Source: DATIRA01 sp964553405 (lineage in GTDB: Bacteria > Pseudomonadota > Gammaproteobacteria > Steroidobacterales > Steroidobacteraceae). From it: a stretch of DNA of 5,378 nucleotides. The position numbers were made by a program, and so were the translations under genes. Positions within the stretch are counted from its first letter, which is position 1. Each line of letters opens with the position of its first letter. The DNA lies in assembly GCA_964553405.1 (NCBI GenBank), contig CAZKLS010000156.1, forward strand, positions 1 through 5,378, read 5' to 3'. The notes under the pieces are model-generated. The model was not told the DNA's origin. It made no database searches and was given only the letters and a program-made list of their open reading frames with translations. Shown one piece after another: positions 1 to 3,739 of the stretch.

Positions 1-57
1 ATCCGCGAGGGTGGGCGTACGGTCGGCGCCGGCGTCGTCACCAAGATCCTCAAGTAA
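1..57 (+). CDS. tuf: Elongation factor Tu, C-terminal end (5' partial)
   Basis: The first 18 codons of the window read IREGGRTVGAGVVTKILK followed by TAA. This is the hallmark C-terminus of EF-Tu domain 3 (E. coli ends IREGGRTVGAGVVAKVLG). EF-Tu is the cytoplasmic GTPase that carries aminoacyl-tRNA to the ribosomal A site. Only the last beta strand is present, so nothing can be said about the GTPase domain. The gene occupies the tufB position, directly ahead of tRNA-Trp, secE and nusG. The 17-nt gap to the tRNA shows no terminator, so tuf and the tRNA are probably co-transcribed and separated by tRNA processing. Identification is firm despite the short length because the motif and the neighbourhood agree. 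Confidence 0.95.
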   Translation: MREGGRTVGAGVVTKILK

Positions 58-74
58 CGGGCAGCCTTACGCGC

Positions 75-150
75 AGGCCAGTAGCTCAATTGGCAGAGCG
101 GCGGTCTCCAAAACCGCAGGTTGGGGGTTCGATTCCCTCCTGCCCTGCCA
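75..150 (+). tRNA. tRNA-Trp (anticodon CCA)
   Basis: This is a 76-nt cloverleaf with an encoded CCA end. The D stem is GCTC/GAGC (84-87, 96-99). The anticodon stem is GCGGT/ACCGC (101-105, 113-117) around the loop CTCCAAA, with anticodon CCA at 108-110. The T stem is GGGGG/CCCTC (123-127, 135-139) around TTCGATT. G73 (position 147), the discriminator base of bacterial tRNA-Trp, precedes CCA at 148-150. The acceptor stem AGGCCAG (75-81) against CTGCCCT (140-146) pairs in six positions, but the fourth pair is C·C (bases 78 and 143), where a G–C pair is expected. The body is otherwise close to E. coli tRNA-Trp. It lies between tuf and secE, a common arrangement in proteobacteria, and may be the only tRNA for UGG codons in this genome. 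Confidence 0.96.
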
Positions 151-164
151 CCCTCCGGGTGGCA
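146..164 (+). other. Hairpin spanning the tRNA-Trp 3' end and trailer
   Basis: TGCCACCC (146-153) and GGGTGGCA (157-164) form a perfect 8-bp inverted repeat with a 3-nt loop. The left arm includes the last acceptor base, the discriminator and the CCA of the tRNA. In a precursor transcript this hairpin could stack on or compete with the acceptor end and affect 3' processing. No T tract follows, so it is not a typical intrinsic terminator, and secE downstream is probably reached by read-through. The repeat is seen directly; its function is inferred. Confidence 0.55.
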
Positions 165-181
165 CAGGACGAACAGGACGA
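164..181 (+). repeat. 9-bp perfect tandem duplication before secE
   Basis: ACAGGACGA occurs twice with no gap (164-172 and 173-181), between the tRNA trailer hairpin and the secE start. Each copy carries AGGA, but even the nearer one (175-178) is about 15 nt from the secE ATG, too far for a normal ribosome binding site. It may be a replication-slippage duplication with no function. Confidence 0.6.
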
Positions 182-193
182 CAACGGGTACTC

Positions 194-574
194 ATGATCG
201 AGCAAGCCGAAAAGGGTGGGCCGACGATCGTCGACACCGCGAAGCTGGTGCTGGCGATTGCCGTGCTGCTGGCGGGGATCGCCGGCTACTACTGGTTCAC
301 CGAGGTCCCGACGGCCGCGCGCATCCTCATGGTCCTCGCGGGCCTGGGGCTCGGCGCCGCCTTCCTGTTCTGGTCGCAGCAGGGCCAGGTGCTGTGGGCG
401 TACATCCAGGGCTCGCGCGTCGAGCTCCGCAAGATGGTCTGGCCGACCCGCCAGGAGACGCTGCAGACCACGCTGGTGGTGTTCGTTTTCGTGCTGTTGC
501 TGGGCGTGTTCTTCTGGCTGGTCGACATGGGCCTGGCCTGGGCGACGCGGCACCTTACGGGACAGGGAGGCTGA
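194..574 (+). CDS. secE: Preprotein translocase subunit SecE
   Basis: SecE is the small essential subunit of the SecYEG protein-export channel in the inner membrane. It clamps the two halves of SecY. The 126-residue product matches the three-helix form known from E. coli (127 aa). Hydrophobic segments lie at about residues 18-35, 43-60 and 90-110. The conserved cytoplasmic amphipathic helix lies between the last two and ends in the family signature VELRKMVWPTRQET (76-89). ATG at 194 is chosen because the family N-terminus fits it, and upstream in-frame codons read into the tRNA. The ribosome binding site is weak: only CGGG lies at a suitable distance. nusG follows 4 nt after the stop, as in the classic secE–nusG pair, so the two are surely co-transcribed and probably translationally coupled. 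Confidence 0.96.
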   Translation: MIEQAEKGGPTIVDTAKLVLAIAVLLAGIAGYYWFTEVPTAARILMVLAGLGLGAAFLFWSQQGQVLWAYIQGSRVELRKMVWPTRQETLQTTLVVFVFVLLLGVFFWLVDMGLAWATRHLTGQGG

Positions 575-578
575 GGCC

Positions 579-1112
579 GTGGCACTGCGCTGGTACGTCG
601 TCCATGCCTACTCGAACTTCGAGCACAAGGTCGCCTCGAGCCTGAAGGACCGGGTCAAGCTCCACGGGCTTGAGCACAAGTTCGGCGAGGTCCTCGTCCC
701 GACCGAGGAAGTGGTCGAGATGCGCGAGGGCCAGAAGCGCAAGAGCGAGCGCAAGTTCTTCCCGGGCTACGTGCTCGTGCAGATGGAGATGGACGACGAG
801 ACCTGGCACCTCGTGAAGGAGACGCCCAAGGTCCTCGGCTTCATCGGCGGCACGCCGGAGAAGCCCGCGCCGATCACGGAGAAGGAGGCGAACGCCATCC
901 TGCGCCGGGTCGAGGAGGGCGCCGAGAAGCCGCGCCCGAAGGTGCTGTTCGAGCCGGGCGAGGTGGTCCGGGTGACGGACGGCCCGTTCAACGACTTCAA
1001 CGGCGTCGTCGAGTCGGTGAACTACGAGAAGAGCCGCCTGCAGGTGGCGGTGCAGATCCTCGGGCGCTCGACGCCGGTGGAACTGGATTTCAGCCAGGTC
1101 GAGAAGGCCTGA
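579..1112 (+). CDS. nusG: Transcription termination/antitermination factor NusG
   Basis: NusG binds RNA polymerase at the clamp and beta lobe through its NGN domain. Its KOW domain contacts Rho or ribosomal protein S10. The product has 177 residues (181 in E. coli). It opens with RWYVVHAYSNFEHKV, and the NGN domain runs to about residue 115, including ERKFFPGYVLVQME and GFIGGT. The KOW domain (about 124-177) has FEPGEVVRVTDGPF and ends TPVELDFSQVEKA. GTG at 579 is chosen because the family N-terminus begins there and GGGAGG (565-570) lies 8 nt upstream. An ATG-led reading from further upstream would overlap secE out of frame. Leu161 occupies the place of E. coli Phe165, a residue known for S10 and Rho contact. 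A repeat-bearing spacer of 145 nt separates nusG from rplK. Confidence 0.97.
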   Translation: MALRWYVVHAYSNFEHKVASSLKDRVKLHGLEHKFGEVLVPTEEVVEMREGQKRKSERKFFPGYVLVQMEMDDETWHLVKETPKVLGFIGGTPEKPAPITEKEANAILRRVEEGAEKPRPKVLFEPGEVVRVTDGPFNDFNGVVESVNYEKSRLQVAVQILGRSTPVELDFSQVEKA

Positions 1113-1113
1113 G

Positions 1114-1208
1114 GCGGACTAGGGACTAGTGATTAGCGGATGGTGAGCAGAGGACGCGGGACGTGAGGGACATTCCCCACTATCCGCGAGTCACTAGTCA
1201 CTATCCGC
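1114..1208 (+). repeat. Imperfect inverted repeat, dispersed-repeat-like, nusG–rplK spacer
   Basis: The arm at 1114-1145 matches the reverse complement of 1178-1208 in about 27 of 32 aligned columns, with one gap. The core is strongest: 19 of 22 bases between 1124-1145 and 1178-1199. The spacer is 32 nt (1146-1177). Each arm also repeats internally. On the complementary strand of the right arm, GCGGATAGTG recurs about 21 nt apart around GACTAGTGACTC; on the + strand, ACTATCCGC occurs at 1179-1187 and 1200-1208. The ACTAGT-rich wording differs from the surrounding coding GC pattern. It looks like a REP-like or miniature mobile repeat present in many copies, which cannot be tested from one window. 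Transcribed, it would fold into a long hairpin just after the nusG stop. No open reading frame or T tract is associated. Confidence 0.7.
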
Positions 1209-1212
1209 AGTC

Positions 1213-1246
1213 GTAACGGGGAGCCCTTCGGGGCGTTCGAACCCAC
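1213..1246 (+). promoter_or_regulatory. Candidate L1-binding autoregulatory site in rplK leader mRNA
   Basis: The transcript can form GGG (1218-1220), an unpaired GA, then GCCC–UUCG–GGGC (1223-1234), an unpaired GUUCGAA (1235-1241), and CCC (1242-1244). This is two short helices joined by an asymmetric loop with GA on the 5' side and a longer G…AA strand on the 3' side. That layout matches L1 sites on 23S rRNA and on L1 mRNAs, as recalled from published structures. It ends just before the rplK ribosome binding site (GAGGTGA, 1248-1254), so L1 binding there could block rplK–rplA translation. Feedback by L1 at this place is established in E. coli. The outer helix has only 3 strong pairs, so the assignment is tentative. 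Confidence 0.45.
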
Positions 1247-1257
1247 AGAGGTGAGAG

Positions 1258-1689
1258 ATGGCGAAGAAAGTCCAAGGCTACGTGAAACTGCAGGTGCCGG
1301 CAGGCCAGGCGAACCCCAGTCCGCCGATCGGGCCGGCGCTCGGTCAGCAGGGCGTCAACATCATGGAGTTCTGCAAGCAGTTCAATGCGCAGACGCAGAA
1401 CGTCGAGAAGGGGCTGCCGATCCCGGTCGTGATCACGGTCTACAGCGACCGCAGCTTCACTTTCATCATGAAGACGCCGCCGGCGTCGGTGCTGATCCGC
1501 AAGGCGCTCGGCCTCGAGAAGGGCAGCGGCACGCCGAACACGGCCAAGGTGGGGCGGATCACCCGGCAGCAGCTGGAGGAGATCGCCAAGACCAAGCAGC
1601 CGGACCTGACCGCCGCCGACCTCGACGCGGCCGTGCGCACCATCGCCGGCAGCGCCCGCAGCATGGGCGTCGACGTGGAGGGAGTCTGA
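1258..1689 (+). CDS. rplK: 50S ribosomal protein L11 (uL11)
   Basis: L11 binds the 23S rRNA GTPase-associated region at the base of the L7/L12 stalk. It influences elongation-factor turnover and RelA activation. The 143-residue product (142 in E. coli) has an N-terminal domain with the proline-rich loop PSPPIGPALGQ (20-30), where thiostrepton-type antibiotics act. The C-terminal rRNA-binding domain (about 75-143) includes KVGRITRQQLEEIAKTK and ends SARSMGVDVEGV. The ATG is preceded by GAGGTGA (1248-1254), a near-perfect Shine–Dalgarno, with a short 3-nt gap. rplA follows after a single base. I saw no convincing sigma-70 promoter in the upstream spacer, although E. coli has one at this place. 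Confidence 0.98.
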   Translation: MAKKVQGYVKLQVPAGQANPSPPIGPALGQQGVNIMEFCKQFNAQTQNVEKGLPIPVVITVYSDRSFTFIMKTPPASVLIRKALGLEKGSGTPNTAKVGRITRQQLEEIAKTKQPDLTAADLDAAVRTIAGSARSMGVDVEGV

Positions 1690-1690
1690 G

Positions 1691-2383
1691 ATGGTCGCCG
1701 TCGCAAAGCGCATGAAGGGCTGGGCTGACAAGGTCACCTCCGCCAGGTACTACCCGATCGACGAGGCGCTCGCGCTGGTCAAGGAGCTGGCGACCGCCAA
1801 GTTCGACGAGAGCGTGGACGTTTCGGTCAACCTCGGCGTCGATCCGACCAAGTCCGACCAGCAGGTGCGTGGCTCGACCGTGCTGCCGAACGGCACCGGC
1901 AAGTCCGTGCGCGTGGCGGTGTTCACGTCCGGCAAGAACGCCGACGCGGCGACCGAGGCGGGTGCCGACATCGTCGGCCTCGAGGACCTCGCCGAGAAGG
2001 TGAAGGCCGGAGAGCTGAATTTCGACGTGGTCGTGGCCAGCCCGGACGCGATGCGCGTCGTGGGACAGCTCGGCCAGATCCTGGGTCCTCGCGGCCTGAT
2101 GCCGAACCCCAAGGTGGGTACCGTGACGCCCGACGTTGCGACCGCGGTCCGCAATGCCAAGGCCGGCCAGGTCCGCTTCCGGGCCGACAAGGGCGGCGTC
2201 GTGCACGCGACGATCGGCAAGGCCAGTTTCGAGGTGCAGGCGCTGAAGGAGAACCTGAATGCGCTGCTGGCCGACCTGCAGAAGGCGAAGCCTTCGGCCG
2301 CCAAGGGCGTCTATCTGAAGCGCGTCGCGGTGTCCTCGACGATGGGCCCGGGCGTGCGCGTGGATCAGTCCAGTCTCGGCTGA
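1691..2383 (+). CDS. rplA: 50S ribosomal protein L1 (uL1)
   Basis: L1 forms the mobile E-site stalk on 23S rRNA and, in E. coli, represses translation of its own L11–L1 message. The product has 230 residues (234 in E. coli). The conserved blocks are in order: LATAKFDESVDVSVNLG near 34-50, VRGSTVLPNGTG, the domain-II segment DAMRVVGQLGQILGPRGLMP, NPKVGTVT, and the C-terminal STMGPG. In STMGPG, Thr217 and Met218 match RNA-contact residues known from other L1 proteins. ATG at 1691 has GGAGGGAG (1677-1684) upstream, inside the end of rplK. The one-base gap points to translational coupling, which fits one L1 site controlling both genes. CGGC and GCCG (2377-2387) flank the stop codon as a small inverted repeat. 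Confidence 0.98.
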   Translation: MVAVAKRMKGWADKVTSARYYPIDEALALVKELATAKFDESVDVSVNLGVDPTKSDQQVRGSTVLPNGTGKSVRVAVFTSGKNADAATEAGADIVGLEDLAEKVKAGELNFDVVVASPDAMRVVGQLGQILGPRGLMPNPKVGTVTPDVATAVRNAKAGQVRFRADKGGVVHATIGKASFEVQALKENLNALLADLQKAKPSAAKGVYLKRVAVSSTMGPGVRVDQSSLG

Positions 2384-2414
2384 GCCGGGGCAGGACGCTA
2401 AAGGTTTGATGCAG

Positions 2415-2445
2415 GGCCGTTCCGGCGGCCGCCCGCTTCGGCGGG
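2415..2445 (+). other. Two adjacent GC-rich hairpins in the rplA–rplJ spacer
   Basis: GGCCG (2415-2419) can pair with CGGCC (2426-2430). Directly after it, CCCGC–TTCG–GCGGG (2432-2445) forms a perfect 5-bp stem with a stable UUCG-type loop. Only TT follows, so an intrinsic terminator is unlikely; partial pausing or RNA stabilisation is possible. The stretch 2384-2455 holds no gene and no promoter that I could recognise, though E. coli has a promoter for rplJ in this spacer. Confidence 0.4.
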
Positions 2446-2455
2446 TTGCAGTGCC

Positions 2456-2533
2456 GGTACGGTCATCATCGAAGACCGCAGGCGGGGAGGCTTTGCGCTC
2501 CCCTTAATGGCCGCCTGCGCAGATGGTGGTACC
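2456..2533 (+). promoter_or_regulatory. L10 leader (ribosomal protein L10–L12 autoregulatory RNA)
   Basis: Nested helices match the known L10 leader family. The outer GGTAC (2456-2460) pairs with GTACC (2529-2533). CATCATC (2464-2470) pairs with GATGGTG (2522-2528), including one G·U. After the asymmetric loop GAAGACC (2471-2477) against GCA (2519-2521), GCAGGCGG (2478-2485) pairs perfectly with CCGCCTGC (2511-2518). Inside lies a hairpin closed by GGAG/CTCC, with the unpaired CTTAAT on its 3' side. The words AAGACCGCAGG, CTTAAT and CCTGCG with a following AGANGGTG are shared with the E. coli leader. In E. coli the L10–L12 complex binds this site and represses rplJL translation from a distance. 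Here the element ends 104 nt before the rplJ start, similar to E. coli. Confidence 0.9.
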
Positions 2534-2637
2534 CGAGTCAGTGCTTCACTGGTGAAGGTCGCCGCCTTCTAGAGAGAAGGGTGGACGCTCAGGGACGGGC
2601 GTTCGTTTCAAACGGATCTTCAGTCCAGGAGGAACAC
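2534..2637 (+). promoter_or_regulatory. Distal rplJ leader with serial hairpins and strong ribosome binding site
   Basis: This stretch between the L10 leader and rplJ can form several local stems. These are CAGTG/CACTG (2539-2551), CCTTCT/AGAAGG (2565-2580), an 8-bp stem pairing 2583-2590 with 2597-2604 around AGGGAC, and CGTT/AACG (2604-2614). The last shares base 2604 with the third stem, so the two compete. The Shine–Dalgarno AGGAGG (2627-2632) stands 5 nt before the ATG. In E. coli the corresponding region carries the L10 effect to the rplJ start by long-range folding. Which of these stems form is not decided by inspection. Confidence 0.5.
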
Positions 2638-3168
2638 ATGGCGCTCAGACTGGAAGACAAGAAGGCACTGGTCGCCGAGGTGGGCGAGGTTGCGCAGACC
2701 GCGCAGTCCGTCGTCGCCGCGGAGTACCGGGGGCTTTCGGTCGCGCAGTTGACCGACTTGCGCGCCCGAGCCCGTGCCTCCCAGGTCTACCTACGCGTGG
2801 TGAAGAACACGCTGGCCCGACGGGCCGTCGCCGGAACGCAGTTCGAATGCGTCGGCGACCAGCTCAAGGGTCCGCTGATCCTCGCCTTTTCGCAGGACGA
2901 CCCGGGCGCTGCGGCGCGCCTGATCAGGAATTTCTCCAGGGAGAACGACAAGCTGGTCGCGACACTCGTCTCGATCGGCGGAAGCGTGCTGCCGGGGAAG
3001 GACATCGAGCGGGTTGCGAGCCTGCCGACGCGGGACGAAGCGCTGTCTCAGCTGCTCCGCGTGATCAAGGCGCCGGTGGAGAAGTTCGTGCGGACGCTGG
3101 CGGAACCACACGCCCAGCTCGTACGGGCCGTCGCCGCGGTCAAGGACCAGAAACAGGCGGCCGCCTGA
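2638..3168 (+). CDS. rplJ: 50S ribosomal protein L10 (uL10)
   Basis: L10 anchors the L7/L12 dimers to the ribosome and, complexed with them, represses its own message. The product has 176 residues (165 in E. coli). The N-terminal rRNA-binding domain begins MALRLEDKKALVAEVGE and includes YLRVVKNTLARRAV and DPGAAARLI. After LPT (129-131) comes a C-terminal L12-binding helix of 45 residues against 34 in E. coli, which accounts for the whole length difference. Its APVEKFV…LVRAVAAV pattern aligns without gaps with helices that hold three L12 dimers. Pro157 lies inside it. ATG at 2638 is fixed by the family N-terminus and the AGGAGG before it; an in-frame ATG at 2446 would be inside the leader RNA. 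rplL follows 51 nt downstream. Confidence 0.98.
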   Translation: MALRLEDKKALVAEVGEVAQTAQSVVAAEYRGLSVAQLTDLRARARASQVYLRVVKNTLARRAVAGTQFECVGDQLKGPLILAFSQDDPGAAARLIRNFSRENDKLVATLVSIGGSVLPGKDIERVASLPTRDEALSQLLRVIKAPVEKFVRTLAEPHAQLVRAVAAVKDQKQAAA

Positions 3169-3175
3169 GGCGGCC
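3159..3175 (+). other. Hairpin with the rplJ stop codon as its loop
   Basis: GGCCGCC (3159-3165) and GGCGGCC (3169-3175) are a perfect 7-bp inverted repeat whose 3-nt loop is the TGA stop of rplJ. It lies 32 nt before the rplL Shine–Dalgarno. It could slow ribosome release or protect the message, but no T tract follows. Function is unknown and chance is possible in DNA this GC-rich. Confidence 0.5.
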
Positions 3176-3219
3176 GGCAACGACATCGGGTATCAACCAA
3201 CTCAACAGGAGTCACGACA

Positions 3220-3603
3220 ATGGCTGCCAGCAAGGAAGAAATTCTCGAAGCGATCTCCAACATGACGGTTCTGGAGATCGTCGACCTCGTCAAGATGATG
3301 GAAGACAAGTTCGGCGTCAGCGCTGCCGCCCCGGTCGCAGTCGCGGCCGTCGGCGCGGGTGCGGCTGCCGCGGCGCCCGCCGCGGAGGAGCAGACGGAGT
3401 TCACGGTCACGATGACCAGCTTCGGCGCGAACAAGGTCAGCGTCATCAAGGTGATCCGCGAGATCACCGGCCTCGGCCTGAAGGAGGCCAAGGACCTCGT
3501 CGAGGGCGTGCCCTCGGTCGTCAAGGAAGACGTGCCGAAGGCCGACGCCGAGGCGATCAAGAAGAAGCTCGAGGAAGCCGGCGCGGCCGCGGAGATCAAG
3601 TAA
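3220..3603 (+). CDS. rplL: 50S ribosomal protein L7/L12 (bL12)
   Basis: L7/L12 is the multi-copy stalk protein that recruits and stimulates the translational GTPases EF-Tu, EF-G, IF2 and RF3. The product has 127 residues (121 in E. coli). The N-terminal dimerisation and L10-binding helices span about residues 4-33, ending MMEDKFGVS. The hinge (about 34-58) is almost only Ala, Val, Gly and Pro, and is several residues longer than in E. coli. The factor-binding C-terminal domain (59-127) carries GANKVSVIKVIREITGLGLK (69-88), then EAKDLVE. AGGAG (3207-3211) lies 8 nt before the ATG. Higher output than rplJ is expected because the protein is needed in several copies per ribosome. Confidence 0.98.
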   Translation: MAASKEEILEAISNMTVLEIVDLVKMMEDKFGVSAAAPVAVAAVGAGAAAAAPAAEEQTEFTVTMTSFGANKVSVIKVIREITGLGLKEAKDLVEGVPSVVKEDVPKADAEAIKKKLEEAGAAAEIK

Positions 3604-3619
3604 CCGCGATGCGCGGCTT

Positions 3620-3688
3620 CGGGCACTTCGCCCGGTGCACCGGCCGGCGGCACGCAGCCACCGGCCGGTGCGCCCGTTTTCTGTTTTC
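3620..3688 (+). terminator. Probable attenuator (partial terminator) between rplL and rpoB
   Basis: GCACCGGCCGG (3637-3647) pairs perfectly over 11 bp with CCGGCCGGTGC (3661-3671). GGC/GCC (3649-3651, 3657-3659) extends the stem inside after one mismatch. CGGGC (3620-3624) can pair with GCCCG (3672-3676) outside it, or instead with the nearby GCCCG at 3630-3634, giving two alternative folds. TTTTCTGTTTTC (3677-3688) follows at once. E. coli has an attenuator in this spacer that lets only part of the transcripts enter rpoB; this is the evident counterpart. A further small stem, CCGCG/CGCGG (3604-3616), follows the rplL stop. Efficiency cannot be judged from sequence. Confidence 0.75.
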
Positions 3689-3692
3689 AACT

Positions 3693-3722
3693 GCTGCGCG
3701 CAGCGGGGCCGCAGTGGCGGCC
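3693..3722 (+). other. Palindrome and hairpin in the rpoB 5' untranslated region
   Basis: GCTGCGCGCAGC (3693-3704) is a perfect 12-bp palindrome. GGCCGC–AGTG–GCGGCC (3707-3722) is a perfect 6-bp hairpin with a 4-nt loop. It ends 5 nt before the rpoB ribosome binding site AGGGTGA (3728-3734). They lie between the attenuator and rpoB, where E. coli has an RNase III processing site, but I see no specific match to one. Confidence 0.45.
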
Positions 3723-3739
3723 ATGAGAGGGTGATCGCA

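Noticed and set aside
11..193. Upstream extension of secE
   Set aside because: It runs through the tuf end and the tRNA gene in a different frame, while SecE begins at 194.
216..578. Upstream extension of the nusG frame
   Set aside because: It overlaps secE out of frame and reads as Arg, Ser, Trp and Cys-rich nonsense. The NusG family N-terminus begins at the GTG at 579 with a good ribosome binding site.
1114..1208. CRISPR array or insertion sequence
   Set aside because: There are only two inverted arms, no regular direct repeats with spacers, and no room for a transposase gene.
1113..1257. Sigma-70 promoter for rplK
   Set aside because: E. coli has a promoter here, but I found no pair of -35 and -10 boxes at proper spacing; CACTAT near 1199 has no matching -35.
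2384..2455. Sigma-70 promoter for rplJ
   Set aside because: TTGATG (2405) and TTGCAG (2446) resemble -35 boxes but lack a suitable -10 box 16-18 nt downstream.
2446..2637. Upstream extension of rplJ from an ATG at 2446
   Set aside because: It would translate the L10 leader RNA. The family N-terminus MALRLEDKK and AGGAGG set the start at 2638.
3723..3734. Tiny reading frame ATG AGA GGG TGA before rpoB
   Set aside because: It overlaps the rpoB ribosome binding site and has no ribosome binding site of its own at a clear distance; four codons are too few to support a leader peptide.
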